64,000 bases of DNA from Streptomyces cinereus. GTDB lineage: Bacteria; Pseudomonadota; Gammaproteobacteria; Pseudomonadales; Moraxellaceae. Below are positions 38,890 to 48,583 of the stretch, one piece after another. The notes below the pieces were generated by a model. It was not told the origin of the DNA, ran no database searches, and worked only from the letters and a program-made list of their open reading frames with translations. The position numbers were made by a program, and so were the translations under genes. Within the stretch, counting starts at the first letter, position 1. Each line of letters starts with the position of its first letter. The DNA is taken from positions 1 through 64,000 of the forward strand of contig BMPS01000009.1 of NCBI GenBank assembly GCA_014647715.1, in the 5' to 3' direction.

Positions 38890-40242
38890 ATGACCCAATT
38901 ACATTCTCAGCTTAACACTCGCGCCAAAGTTGTCGCCACCCTCGAGCGTATCCAACAAGGCGAGTCATTAGCTAGCTTGCTTGACCCACTACTCAACCAA
39001 GTGAGCGAAAAAGACAAAGGCTTTGCCCATGAATTATTGCTTGGCACACTGCGTCAATGGTGGGCACTTGCTCGTATTGGGGAAGGCTTGATTGAGCATG
39101 AAGTCACTGACAAAGGCGTATGGGCAGCACTCAATATCGGACTGTATCAACTATTGTATATGGACACGCCAGATTACGCGGCGATTGGTGAAACGGTCGA
39201 AGCAGTCAAACAACTGGATAAAGGTTACGGTGCTGGACTCATCAATGCCATACTGCGAAAGGTGCAAAAAAACCCTGCCAAATTTGCCAAAAAAATTGAG
39301 AAAAATCACAGTCTACCCAATTGGCTTGCCAAACAGCTCAAACAGGATTGGGGTGAATACTATGCCGAGCTTGGACAAGCGCTTCGCCAAGCTGCGCCCA
39401 TATTCTTACGCGTCAATCGCAAATTTTGTAGTGTAGAGGATTATGCCGATATATTAACCCAACAAGGCATCGGTTTTGCCCTAGTGTCAATTGGCATTGA
39501 GAAAGTGCAAACCATTCAACTCACTGACGCTATAAGAATCACCGATTTGCCTAAATTTGCCGAAGGATGGGTTAGTGTGCAAGACAGACATGCCCAGTTA
39601 TCAGCGCACATTTTGGCAAGCCTCGCCTTAGATAAATCTTTGACGGTACTAGATGCTTGTACTGCGCCTGGGGGTAAACTGGCGCATTTATTGGAGCTTG
39701 ATCAGTCAAAAACGTTTCACGTGAAACATCAAAATATTGCGCATGTAATCGCTTTGGACAACGATGAAAAACGTTTACAACGGGTGAGCCAAAACCTTGA
39801 GCGTTTGCAGTTAAAGCAAGAAAATGTACAATTGGTATGTGAGGATGCTACAACGTTTCAAGCAGATACCCAATTTGATGTGATAGTGCTTGATGCACCT
39901 TGTACCGCAACGGGGGTGATTCGCCGCCATCCTGATATCGCACTGCTACGCACCGAAGAAGATGTAGGACAAACTGCCGCATTACAAGCCAATATTTTAG
40001 CCAACTGTTGGCATAATTTAGCCGATCATGGTTATCTACTCTACATCACTTGCTCGATGTTAAAAGCAGAGAATGAAAATCAATTACAAGCGTTTTTAGC
40101 CACACACAAAGAGGCGCAAATCGTGGATTTTAGCCTTAATTTATCCAACCAAATCAAACAGGACATCGGTTATCAATGCTTGCCGCTTCATCAAAACGAT
40201 GGCGATGGCTTTTATTATGCCTTACTGCAAAAACGTGGCTAA
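38890..40242 (+). CDS. rsmB: 16S rRNA (cytosine-967 C5) methyltransferase
   Basis: RsmB methylates C967 of 16S rRNA. The 450-aa protein has the N-terminal NusB-like RNA-binding domain (about 1-140) and a Rossmann methyltransferase domain with DACTAPGGK (255-263), catalytic-site cysteines in DAPCTATG (Cys338) and TCSM (Cys388). The parS site 39713-39728 encodes TFHVKH (275-280) in a spacer between SAM-binding strands, where related proteins are usually shorter. Operon with fmt. Confidence 0.96.
   Translation: MTQLHSQLNTRAKVVATLERIQQGESLASLLDPLLNQVSEKDKGFAHELLLGTLRQWWALARIGEGLIEHEVTDKGVWAALNIGLYQLLYMDTPDYAAIGETVEAVKQLDKGYGAGLINAILRKVQKNPAKFAKKIEKNHSLPNWLAKQLKQDWGEYYAELGQALRQAAPIFLRVNRKFCSVEDYADILTQQGIGFALVSIGIEKVQTIQLTDAIRITDLPKFAEGWVSVQDRHAQLSAHILASLALDKSLTVLDACTAPGGKLAHLLELDQSKTFHVKHQNIAHVIALDNDEKRLQRVSQNLERLQLKQENVQLVCEDATTFQADTQFDVIVLDAPCTATGVIRRHPDIALLRTEEDVGQTAALQANILANCWHNLADHGYLLYITCSMLKAENENQLQAFLATHKEAQIVDFSLNLSNQIKQDIGYQCLPLHQNDGDGFYYALLQKRG
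39713..39728. other. parS site 6 (in rsmB)
   Basis: CGTTTCACGTGAAACA, 15 of 16 consensus bases. Confidence 0.85.
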
Positions 40243-40310
40243 AAAATTGGCATTCATCGCAATGCTAGGTTTATGCTAAACTGCATCAAATTGATTAAAT
40301 GGATGGAAAG

Positions 40311-41726
40311 ATGAACTATATCAGCACCCGTGGTAAAACGGCCCCTATGCAATTTAGTGATGTGTTACTGATGGGGCTTGCCCCAGACGGCGGCTTAATG
40401 CTACCTGAAGAATACCCACAGATTGATGAAGCAACCCTCACCCAATGGCGCACTTTAAGCTACCCTGAGCTTGCCTTTGAAATCATGCAATTATTCGCCA
40501 CCGATATCCCAAAAGACGATTTAAAAACACTGATTGATAAAACTTACACCGTGCAGGCATTTGGCAATCCCGATATCACCCCTGTTCGTACACTCAAAGA
40601 TGGCATCAAAATCATCGAGTTATCAAACGGCCCAACACTGGCATTTAAAGACATCGCCATGCAGTTTTTGGGCAATGCTTTTGAATATGTGTTAAAGAAA
40701 AAAAATGAGCGTCTGACCATCATCGGTGCAACATCAGGCGATACAGGCTCAGCTGCTGAATATGCGCTGCGTGGCAAAGACAATATCGAAGTGTTCATGA
40801 TGTCACCCCATGGCAAAATGAGTGAATTCCAGCGCGCACAAATGTATAGCCTTGATGACAAAAATATCCATAACATCGCCATCAAAGGTATGTTTGATGA
40901 CTGCCAAGACATCGTAAAAGCCCTGCAGCAAGATGCCGAATTTAAAGCCAAATACAGCCTTGGGACTGTCAACTCCATTAACTGGGGTCGTATCCTCGCG
41001 CAAATCGTCTACTATTTTAAAGGTTACTTTGCCAGCACCACCGACAACAGCCAAAAGGTGAGTTTCTGCGTGCCATCGGGTAACTTTGGTAATATCTGCG
41101 CGGGACATATTGCCCGTGAAATGGGATTACCCATCGAGCGGTTAATCGTCGCCACCAACGAAAACGACGTTCTGCACGACTTTTTCACTAGTGGCAAATA
41201 TAGCCCGCGTACCGCTGACAAGACTTATGTGACATCAAGTCCATCGATGGATATTTCAAAAGCGTCGAATTTTGAGCGTTTTGTGTACCTACTCGCTGAG
41301 AAAAATGGCGAAAAAATCCATACGCTTTGGCAGGATGTAAACGCCGGTAAAGGCTTTGATATGTCGGATTTGATGGCAAATATCAATGGCAAATATGGCT
41401 TTGCATCAGGTAAATCAACGCATGCCGACCGTATCGCCACGATCAAACAAGTGTATGCCGAAGACAATCAGCTAATTGACCCGCATACCGCTGATGGGAT
41501 AAAAGTGGCACGTGAAGTACGCAAAGCGGGTGAGGTCATTGTCTGCGCCGAAACCGCATTGCCAGCCAAATTTGCCGAGACCATCACCGAAGCTGTTGGT
41601 CAACTTGACATTCCCCGCCCCAAGCATACCGATAATATCGAAAGCTTGGCGCAGTATGTGACTGTGCTTGATAACGATGCAAATTTGGTGCGGGCGCAAA
41701 TTGAACAGTTTGTGGTAGCCAAATAA
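40311..41726 (+). CDS. thrC: threonine synthase
   Basis: A PLP enzyme converting O-phosphohomoserine to threonine. From the ATG at 40311 it is 471 aa, beginning MNYISTRGKTAPMQFSDVLL as in the family, with PLP lysine Lys113 (LAFKDIAMQF) and the phosphate-binding GATSGDTGSAAEYAL. An in-frame ATG at 40299 lacks a ribosome-binding site, whereas GGATGG lies before 40311. hom and thrB are not adjacent. Confidence 0.96.
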   Translation: MNYISTRGKTAPMQFSDVLLMGLAPDGGLMLPEEYPQIDEATLTQWRTLSYPELAFEIMQLFATDIPKDDLKTLIDKTYTVQAFGNPDITPVRTLKDGIKIIELSNGPTLAFKDIAMQFLGNAFEYVLKKKNERLTIIGATSGDTGSAAEYALRGKDNIEVFMMSPHGKMSEFQRAQMYSLDDKNIHNIAIKGMFDDCQDIVKALQQDAEFKAKYSLGTVNSINWGRILAQIVYYFKGYFASTTDNSQKVSFCVPSGNFGNICAGHIAREMGLPIERLIVATNENDVLHDFFTSGKYSPRTADKTYVTSSPSMDISKASNFERFVYLLAEKNGEKIHTLWQDVNAGKGFDMSDLMANINGKYGFASGKSTHADRIATIKQVYAEDNQLIDPHTADGIKVAREVRKAGEVIVCAETALPAKFAETITEAVGQLDIPRPKHTDNIESLAQYVTVLDNDANLVRAQIEQFVVAK

Positions 41727-41764
41727 TGCCTATCTAATAAATTGGCTAATAAATTGACTCAAAT

Positions 41765-41798
41765 AAAAGCCTTTTAATTTGCCAGTTAAAAGGCTTTT
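41765..41798. terminator. bidirectional terminator (thrC / enoyl-CoA hydratase)
   Basis: A 13-bp stem AAAAGCCTTTTAA/TTAAAAGGCTTTT with an 8-nt loop between convergent genes, with T runs. Confidence 0.9.
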
Positions 41799-41821
41799 TT
41801 GAATTATTGTTCTTTTTTGCC

Positions 41822-42568
41822 TTACTGTTTATGGACAAATTTGCGCAGTATCGCTTTGACTTCATCCGTCTGTAGACGGTTACTAAAGTGAATATTTTCT
41901 TGTTGGATACGCGCTAGGATTTCCGTGGCATTACGCATCAAGTCTTTGGTTTGTCGTACCGATGACACTGATTTTTTGGCAAGTATTTCTGCTTTTTGGC
42001 GCGCCGTGCTTAATACCTCATCGCTACTAGCAAAAGCTTGGTTGGCTAAGCCCAATTCAACTGCCTGTTTGCCTGTGATTTTTTCACCCATCACAAACAC
42101 CTCAAAGGCACGCTGATAACCAATTTTTTGCGTCAGCAAAAGCGTCGAACCTGCTTCTGGTACCAACAATAAATCCACGAATGGGGCTAATAATTTAGCG
42201 TTTTCTACGATATACACCAAATCACAATGAAGTAGCAGCGTCAAGCCAATGCCAACGCCTGAGCCTGTCACCGCTGCCACGATGGGTTTGGGATAATCAC
42301 CCAAAAACTGTACGAAATCTAACGCATTAAGCTCAGCGTCATCGTTTTCAGCTTTGGTTAAAAAATCGACAAGATCATTGCCTGCGGTAAAAAAATCACC
42401 GGTTGACGTAAATAAAATCACTCGAATATTATCGTCACTTTTTGCCTGTTCCATCGCGGTTTGTACGGCTTGGTACATGGCATTGGTTAGGGCATTTTTT
42501 TTATCAGCTCGATTAAATTGGATTTCTAAAACGCCATTTTGCGTGTGAAAATTGACAAGTTGTTCCAT
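41822..42568 (-). CDS. enoyl-CoA hydratase/isomerase family protein
   Basis: A 248-aa crotonase-fold protein. The oxyanion-hole segments are visible as FTAGNDLVDFL (about 60-70) and TGSGVGIGLTLLLHCDLVY (about 99-118). The active-site glutamates of classical hydratases are not clearly placed: the second position reads LVPEAGSTLLL. The family covers hydratases and delta3,delta2-isomerases; the precise substrate cannot be told from sequence. No other fatty-acid gene is near. Confidence 0.85.
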   Translation of the reverse strand: MEQLVNFHTQNGVLEIQFNRADKKNALTNAMYQAVQTAMEQAKSDDNIRVILFTSTGDFFTAGNDLVDFLTKAENDDAELNALDFVQFLGDYPKPIVAAVTGSGVGIGLTLLLHCDLVYIVENAKLLAPFVDLLLVPEAGSTLLLTQKIGYQRAFEVFVMGEKITGKQAVELGLANQAFASSDEVLSTARQKAEILAKKSVSSVRQTKDLMRNATEILARIQQENIHFSNRLQTDEVKAILRKFVHKQ

Positions 42569-42778
42569 GAAAATGTTTACCTTAGTATCTCATCAGTGTC
42601 TAGTTGGGGTCTATATAGTAGGTATCTAGTGCTAAAAACCAAGTCAACAATATAGCATTATTCTAAGCTGAGATTCTAAAATTAGTGAGACAAAGACTGC
42701 AAAAAAATCAAGCTGAAAAAAATTTAAAGCCAAAATGCCAAGCGTTTGATACCGTGCTTTCAGAAAATTTTAGCCAAT

Positions 42779-42809
42779 AAAAAAGGCATTTAAATTAAAT
42801 GCCTTTTTT
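42779..42809 (-). terminator. terminator of the GlsB/YeaQ-like gene
   Basis: A 14-bp A/T-rich stem containing GGCATTTA/TAAATGCC with a 3-nt loop and a run of T on either strand, 44 bases beyond the gene's stop. Confidence 0.88.
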
Positions 42810-42852
42810 TAATTGATATTTTAAATTGATTGCATAGTTAACTCATACAGTA

Positions 42853-43110
42853 TTAACCAATACGGCGTTTACCAGTGGCTAATTCATAAACGAATAGCAC
42901 AATAATGGCGCCAATCACTGAAAAGATTAAACCGGTAAAGCCACCATTGGCATTCATGCCTAGCATACCTGCTAAGAAACCGCCTACTAACGCACCAATA
43001 ATACCCAGTACAATGGTAAGGATCCAACCCATTGCGTCGGCACCTGGCTTGATAGCACGGGCGATAACACCAACGATAAGACCCATGATAATCATATAAA
43101 TAAAGCTCAT
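42853..43110 (-). CDS. GlsB/YeaQ/YmgE family stress-response membrane protein
   Basis: An 85-aa inner-membrane protein with three hydrophobic segments and glycine-rich helices (GLIVGVIARAIKPG, LGIIGALVGGFLAGML, GLIFSVIGAIIVLFVYE). Families of this name are often induced by stress, but the molecular role is unknown. The ATG at 43110 is preceded by AGGAG at 7 bases; the ATG at 43125 is part of that signal. It is monocistronic. Confidence 0.9.
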   Translation of the reverse strand: MSFIYMIIMGLIVGVIARAIKPGADAMGWILTIVLGIIGALVGGFLAGMLGMNANGGFTGLIFSVIGAIIVLFVYELATGKRRIG

Positions 43111-43369
43111 TTTAACACTCCTCATTTTTTAACTTGTCTAGTTTTTAATTTGTTTTGTTGCTTAATCGATTGGCAGGCGTTACAGGGCTAAATTGTTATA
43201 TTTATGGTTTTAACTAATAACTGCCTCTCTGATGACTAGTATTTTATAGACAAGCTACCCGCAGTTAAAATATTGGTTTGTTAATTGTGTAAGTTCTCTT
43301 TGAAGTATTAAGAGAATTTTTTGTTTAATGTAATGCTATGTCAGTAGACACGATTAAATGTAATTTCCG

Positions 43370-44212
43370 TTATCTGGATTCGATCTCTTGATAAAGCGCA
43401 GCGTATTGTTGGGTGAGTTTATGTTTAGCGTCCAAATAAATCAGCGGTAAGCTTTGATGGTGGGATTGTTTCATGATAATGGAAGGGCTAAGTTTGGTAT
43501 CATAGACAGGATAGCCTTCATTGACCAATGTTTGTACCACTTCTTTGGGTAAATTGGCGCGTGGGTCAAACTGATTGACGATAATACCTTCAATTAACAA
43601 GTCACTATTATGGTCTTGGCGTGTCTCTAAGATGTTTTGCACCAAGGTTTGCAGCGCGCGTTTGGAGAAAATATCACAATCAAACGGGACGATAACACGA
43701 TCAGCCGCGATCAATGCCGACAAAGTAAAAAAGTTAAACGCCGGTGGTGTATCAATGTACACCCGATCAAACTGCTGCGTTAAAAGGTTTAAGCCGTCTT
43801 TTAATTTATAAATTTTATGTTTGCTTTCAAGGGGCTGCAAAATATCGGCAAGCATGGGGCTGGCTGGAATCAGTGATAAATTATCAAATCGGGTGGTGTG
43901 TATGCAGTGTTCTAACCCTTGATTGCGACTACCCGTCATACCGCCAAATGGAAATGCAAACATCATCGGCATAGGGCTAGACGTCGCTTGCAGGGTTTGC
44001 GAAAAGAAATTTTCAATATTGGGTTCTGTGATATGCGCGGGATGAATGTCTGTGGCCGCATCGCCGATGATATATTGGGTAGCGTTGCACTGTGGATCAA
44101 GGTCGATGAGTAAGGTACGCAAACCTTGATGGGCACTTATCGCGGCAAGATTGACAGCAATGCTGGATTTACCAACACCGCCTTTTTGATTAAAAATGAC
44201 TCGGGTAAGCAT
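43370..44212 (-). CDS. orphan ParA-family ATPase
   Basis: A 280-aa ParA/MinD-type ATPase with the deviant Walker A KGGVGKS (10-16) and Walker A' DLDPQ (37-41), and the Walker B region RVYIDTPP. Such ATPases position DNA, plasmids or protein complexes on the nucleoid or membrane. There is no parB neighbour: mpl is upstream, a membrane protein downstream. A loop with MPMMFAFPFGG (about 81-91) is not typical of chromosomal Soj. Whether it works with the parS sites in this region is unknown; the chromosomal parAB pair may be elsewhere. Confidence 0.88.
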   Translation of the reverse strand: MLTRVIFNQKGGVGKSSIAVNLAAISAHQGLRTLLIDLDPQCNATQYIIGDAATDIHPAHITEPNIENFFSQTLQATSSPMPMMFAFPFGGMTGSRNQGLEHCIHTTRFDNLSLIPASPMLADILQPLESKHKIYKLKDGLNLLTQQFDRVYIDTPPAFNFFTLSALIAADRVIVPFDCDIFSKRALQTLVQNILETRQDHNSDLLIEGIIVNQFDPRANLPKEVVQTLVNEGYPVYDTKLSPSIIMKQSHHQSLPLIYLDAKHKLTQQYAALYQEIESR

Positions 44213-44296
44213 TGTGTAACCTAATATTTGTACAAATAATCATGAGTATGCTAAAAAATCACGATTTTTGCTAGCAAATTTACAAGGTTAAAACAG

Positions 44297-45730
44297 TTAG
44301 CCTTGCTGCAGTGCCTTCACCAGTCGACCATGAATGCCTTCAAAGCCGCCATTTGACATCACAATCACCGCATCGTCATCGCCAATGTGTGCTGCAATAT
44401 GCTCAATAATCGCATCGGTCGATGTCATCACTTGTTGGTTGGCCGCATTGCCAATTGCATCGGCAACTGACCAATCTAGATTGGCAGGTTGATACCAAAT
44501 GACTTGGTCGGCGATACTCGCTGACGGCGCAAGCAAACCTTGGTGGGTACCGAGTTTCATGGTGTTTGAACGCGGTTCAATCACTGCCCAGATTTTACGC
44601 TTTGGGTTATCCGCAAAACGTTTTTTGGCACCATCAAGCGTGGTTTCAATGGCGGTTGGGTGGTGGGCAAAGTCGTCGTAAACTTCTATCTGTTTGCCGT
44701 TGTCATCAATTGTGCCGACCAGTTCCATACGGCGTTTGATGCCCGCAAAATTGGATAAAGCTTCACAGGCTTGTGCAACCGATACGCCAATATTGTAGGC
44801 TGCTGCAATTGCCACTAAACCATTATTGACGCTATGTAGCCCGCTCATCTGCCAATTGACTTGTCCTTTGTGACCATCAAACATGACTTCGTATTGGCTT
44901 CCGTCTTGTTTCACTAGCTTGGCTTGCCAATCGGCGTGGGAATTAGTGCCAGCAATCGCTGTCCGCCAAATCGGTGTCCAGCAGCCTTTTTTCAGGGTTT
45001 CTTCCAAGCTTTCGGTATTTGCTGGCATGATGATTTTGCCATTTGACGGTATCATGCGTACCATGTGATGAAACTGGGTTTGGATGGCGGCAAGGTTTGG
45101 GAAGATATCGGCGTGGTCGTATTCAAGGTTGTTTAAAATTGCGGTGGTAGGGCAATAGTGAACAAACTTAGAGCGTTTATCAAAAAAAGCACTGTCATAT
45201 TCATCCGCTTCGATGACAAAGTAACCTTCATGATCCGCAGTTTTATCACTCCCCAAATAACTACTGTGGGCAAACGCTTGTTGTAGGCGTTCATCTTGGG
45301 TATCAACAAGTGGCACACCACCAATCAAAAAGCCGGCATCAATACCTGCATAGTGTAAAATCCATGCCAGCATCGTGGTAGTGGTAGTTTTGCCATGCGT
45401 GCCTGCGACGGCTAATACATGACGGTATTGCAATACCTGCTCTGCCAAAAACTGCGGACCTGAGGTATAAGGAATACGCTCATTGAGCATATATTCAACC
45501 GCTTCGATGCCGCGCTTCATGGCATTGCCGACAATCACCAAATCAGGTGCAGGTTGTAAATGACTGGCGGCGTACCCTTGCATAATCTCAACACCCGCAT
45601 TTTCAAGCTGGGTGGACATTGGTGGATAGACATTGGCGTCTGAGCCTGTCACGGTATGTCCAAGGTCACGCGCAAGCAGCGCCAACGAACCCATGAAGGT
45701 ACCACAAATACCAAGAATATGAATGTGCAT
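44297..45730 (-). CDS. mpl: UDP-MurNAc:L-Ala-gamma-D-Glu-meso-DAP ligase
   Basis: Mpl recycles murein by attaching the released tripeptide to UDP-N-acetylmuramate. The 477-aa Mur ligase family protein has HILGICGTFMG at the N-terminus, the ATP-binding GTHGKTTT (110-117), the central domain, and a C-terminal domain with YDDFAHHPTAI and IEPRSNTMKLG. AGGC precedes the ATG. It is 84 bp upstream of the ParA-like gene on the same strand. Confidence 0.96.
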   Translation of the reverse strand: MHIHILGICGTFMGSLALLARDLGHTVTGSDANVYPPMSTQLENAGVEIMQGYAASHLQPAPDLVIVGNAMKRGIEAVEYMLNERIPYTSGPQFLAEQVLQYRHVLAVAGTHGKTTTTTMLAWILHYAGIDAGFLIGGVPLVDTQDERLQQAFAHSSYLGSDKTADHEGYFVIEADEYDSAFFDKRSKFVHYCPTTAILNNLEYDHADIFPNLAAIQTQFHHMVRMIPSNGKIIMPANTESLEETLKKGCWTPIWRTAIAGTNSHADWQAKLVKQDGSQYEVMFDGHKGQVNWQMSGLHSVNNGLVAIAAAYNIGVSVAQACEALSNFAGIKRRMELVGTIDDNGKQIEVYDDFAHHPTAIETTLDGAKKRFADNPKRKIWAVIEPRSNTMKLGTHQGLLAPSASIADQVIWYQPANLDWSVADAIGNAANQQVMTSTDAIIEHIAAHIGDDDAVIVMSNGGFEGIHGRLVKALQQG

Positions 45731-45755
45731 AAGTTTGCCTTAGGTCAAATACGCA

Positions 45756-45779
45756 TTAGCGGCTAACCAAAGCCGCTAA
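45756..45779 (-). promoter_or_regulatory. hairpin upstream of mpl
   Basis: A perfect 9-bp inverted repeat TTAGCGGCT/AGCCGCTAA with a 6-nt loop ends 26 bases before the mpl start. With no T run it is not a terminator; it could be an operator or a leader structure. Confidence 0.4.
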
Positions 45780-45972
45780 ACCTTGCTAAAAATTAACAAT
45801 TTTAAAGGACAAATCATGCTTTGTCAGCTATTAAATCCAGTTGCAGGTTAACTTGCTCACAAACACCCATGTCTAGTTTTCGGCAACCCACCGTGCCAAA
45901 ACCGTGCCAAAGAAGTACAGAAAAATAGTTTTACAAATTACTATGACAGTGCTAAGTTACTATAAATTCACC

Positions 45973-45997
45973 AAAATAGTGTTTTTGCACTATTTTT
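45973..45997 (+). promoter_or_regulatory. terminator-like hairpin in the gdhA leader
   Basis: AAAATAGTG/CACTATTTT with a 6-nt loop and following T residues lies 27 bases before the gdhA ATG. It could attenuate gdhA, or be an AT-rich operator; no leader peptide was recognised. Confidence 0.35.
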
Positions 45998-46023
45998 ATG
46001 AAGTTAAAGAATTGAGGAGTGGT

Positions 46024-47358
46024 ATGAAAAGCAGTGAGTTATTAAGCATTTTAAAGCAGTGTCATAGCAATGAGCCAGAGTTTATCCAAGCGGTCGAAGA
46101 ATTCTGGGAAGATATCGCAGCGGTTTATGACCAATCCACTGTTTATCAACACCTTAATCTATTTGACCGCTTAACCAACCCTGACCGTGTTATTCAATTT
46201 CGTATCAACTGGGAAGATGACCAAGGCAATGTTCAAGTCAACCGCGGTTGGCGTGTGCAATTTAACAATGCATTAGGCCCTTACAAAGGCGGTATCCGTT
46301 TTCATCCCAGTGTGAATCTTTCGGCACTAAAATTTTTAGGGTTTGAACAAATCTTTAAAAACGCATTGACCGGTTTGCCTATGGGTGGGGGTAAAGGCGG
46401 TTCAGACTTTGACCCAAAAGGTAAATCAGACGCCGAAATCCGTCGATTTTGCTATGCCTTTATGCGCGAATTAGCGCCCTATATTGGTGCAGATATAGAC
46501 GTACCTGCGGGTGATATCGGTGTCGGTGGCCGCGAAATTAATTATATGTTCGCCATGTATAAGACGCTTAATCGTGAGTTTACGGGAGTATTAACCGGTA
46601 AGACAGTGGGACAAGGTGGTAGCTTGATTCGTACCGAGGCAACGGGGTTTGGTCTTGTGTATTTTTTACAAAACATGCTAGAAGCCCATCATGATGGCTT
46701 GATGGCTAAGACTGTCCTGGTCTCAGGTGCGGGCAATGTATCGCTACATGCGGCACAAAAATGTATTGAGCTTGGCGCACAGGTACTGACATTATCAGAC
46801 TCAAAAGGTACCTTATATCTCAAGCATGGCTTTACCTTAGAGCAAATTGAAGCGCTCAAAACTTATAAAGCGCAAGGCAAACGTTTAAAAGACTTCGTCG
46901 GCACCAGTGATGACGCAGAATGGATCGACGGTAGCCGTCCATGGCATATCAAAGCCGATATTGCCCTACCTTGCGCCACCCAAAACGAAATCAACGGGCA
47001 CGATGCGCAAAATCTGGTCAATCATGGCGTTAAATACGTGGCAGAAGGTGCCAACATGCCCAGTGATGCCGATGCCATCGCTATCTTCCAAAGTAATGGC
47101 GTCATTTATGCGCCGGGAAAAGCCTCGAATGCCGGTGGGGTTGCGGTATCAGGTCTTGAGATGTCACAAAACTCGGTACGTCAATACGCAACCTTTGCGG
47201 TGCTTGATGAGCAATTAAAAACCATCATGAAAAATATCCATGACGATTGTTTTAACCATGGTAAACAAGCGGATGGGAGCATTGATTATAAAAAAGGCGC
47301 CAATCTAGCAGGTTTTAACAAGATTGCTAAAGCCATGGTGAATTACGGCATTTTATAA
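46024..47358 (+). CDS. gdhA: glutamate dehydrogenase
   Basis: It catalyses reductive amination of 2-oxoglutarate with ammonia. From the ATG at 46024 (GAGGAG upstream) it is 444 aa, the size of the hexameric NADP-type enzymes. GPYKGGIRFHP (85-95) and the catalytic lysine Lys124 in LPMGGGKGGSDFDPKGKSD are present, with the Rossmann motif SGAGNVS. A longer reading from 45904 would add 40 residues that do not look like GdhA. It stands alone. Confidence 0.96.
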   Translation: MKSSELLSILKQCHSNEPEFIQAVEEFWEDIAAVYDQSTVYQHLNLFDRLTNPDRVIQFRINWEDDQGNVQVNRGWRVQFNNALGPYKGGIRFHPSVNLSALKFLGFEQIFKNALTGLPMGGGKGGSDFDPKGKSDAEIRRFCYAFMRELAPYIGADIDVPAGDIGVGGREINYMFAMYKTLNREFTGVLTGKTVGQGGSLIRTEATGFGLVYFLQNMLEAHHDGLMAKTVLVSGAGNVSLHAAQKCIELGAQVLTLSDSKGTLYLKHGFTLEQIEALKTYKAQGKRLKDFVGTSDDAEWIDGSRPWHIKADIALPCATQNEINGHDAQNLVNHGVKYVAEGANMPSDADAIAIFQSNGVIYAPGKASNAGGVAVSGLEMSQNSVRQYATFAVLDEQLKTIMKNIHDDCFNHGKQADGSIDYKKGANLAGFNKIAKAMVNYGIL

Positions 47359-47437
47359 TATTAAAAACCCCCTAATTAACTTTAATAAATAAAAAGCGCC
47401 GTCATTGTGATGGAGTTTTTTATTTAAATGATAGCAA

Positions 47438-48421
47438 TCAGGTAAAACAAGCTTCAAAAAATTTAAAGGTCGTGGTCGGCAGCCAATTCACATTGAGTTT
47501 TTTGTTTTGTAATTGTACAAAGCCCACATGTCCACCATGCTGGCTGTACAGTAAGCGCACACAAGGCGACACATCGGCTTGGGTGGCAATAATGCCCAAA
47601 AATGGGTCATCTTTGGCAGTGATAATCAGCGTGGGTTTAGTGATGTTTTTGAGTACAGGTAGGGCAGACGCTTGGATGTAATAATTCGCCCCTGTGCCAA
47701 AACCATGGCGCGGCGCGGTATATAACTCATCAAACTCGTCAATCATCTTGATATTTTTTAATGCGTTGATTAATGCTGGTTCGTCCACCTTTTTTAAGGC
47801 TTTTTGCAATAAAGGATTGAGCAAATAAGGCGTATAAACCCGTTTGGCGACAAAACGATGCATGGCTTTTGCCGAAGTCGTCAAATCGACGGGCGCAGAA
47901 ATCACCACCGCTGCTTCACAGGCAGCTGCATCGCCTTGCTCACCCATATAACGCGCCAGCATATTGGCGCCGAGCGACACGCCGCTGGCTACAATTCGGC
48001 TATAACCGTACTGAGTTTTTAGCAGGTCGAACATATGCACCGCTTCGGCAGTATCACCCGCGTTATAGTCCAATTCTGAGGTATTATCCACCCCGCCGCA
48101 GCCGCGAAAATGGACGATAACCGCATCATATCCCAATCGGTGCGCTTGGTGGGTAAAGGCAATGGCATAATGGCTGTCGCTACTGCCTTCAAGCCCATGA
48201 AACATCACCGCCAATGGCTTATCAAGGTTTGGCTGATTGTCGGTATTGGCAAATACAAAATCATAAGCCACTTGGGTGGTGTCGGTACGGTCAGGGTGAA
48301 GGTGTCGCTGATAGTTAGGTTTTGGCAGTTTAATAAACTTGGGTAAAATGGTTTGAACGTGGGGGTTGGCTAAGAAAAACGGGGTGCGAAATGGCGTTAG
48401 GGGTAGTTGATGAATGTTCAT
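47438..48421 (-). CDS. yheT: YheT-like alpha/beta hydrolase
   Basis: A 327-aa hydrolase of the YheT/ABHD family. The N-terminus (PFFLANPHVQTILPKF) and LAVMFHGLEGSSDSHYA are family hallmarks. The nucleophile elbow is GVSLGA (Ser), with Asp in AKDDPF and His in QHGGHVGFV completing the likely triad. The substrate is unknown, probably a lipid or ester. Confidence 0.92.
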   Translation of the reverse strand: MNIHQLPLTPFRTPFFLANPHVQTILPKFIKLPKPNYQRHLHPDRTDTTQVAYDFVFANTDNQPNLDKPLAVMFHGLEGSSDSHYAIAFTHQAHRLGYDAVIVHFRGCGGVDNTSELDYNAGDTAEAVHMFDLLKTQYGYSRIVASGVSLGANMLARYMGEQGDAAACEAAVVISAPVDLTTSAKAMHRFVAKRVYTPYLLNPLLQKALKKVDEPALINALKNIKMIDEFDELYTAPRHGFGTGANYYIQASALPVLKNITKPTLIITAKDDPFLGIIATQADVSPCVRLLYSQHGGHVGFVQLQNKKLNVNWLPTTTFKFFEACFT

Positions 48422-48583
48422 AATATACCTAGTGATTGTTATGATTTTTGACTATTTTACGGCTTTTTGACAGTTTTTTCATGGCGACTTGTGAGCTAAG
48501 TTTGGGGTGTTTTGTAGGTTTTTTTGAGGACAATTTTGCTAGGCTATCGCTTTTACGCTGCTGCTGTGGTTATTGGCTTTTGG

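Noticed and set aside
41822-42568. Naming the crotonase-family protein as a specific enzyme such as fadB, paaG or menB
   Set aside because: The active-site residues are not diagnostic and no pathway genes are adjacent.
45904-46023. A 40-residue N-terminal extension of gdhA
   Set aside because: The extension overlaps the hairpin, has no similarity to GdhA N-termini, and the ATG at 46024 has a consensus GAGGAG.
46900-47220. An alternative-frame ORF inside gdhA
   Set aside because: It lies fully within a conserved gene and its peptide has no recognisable features.
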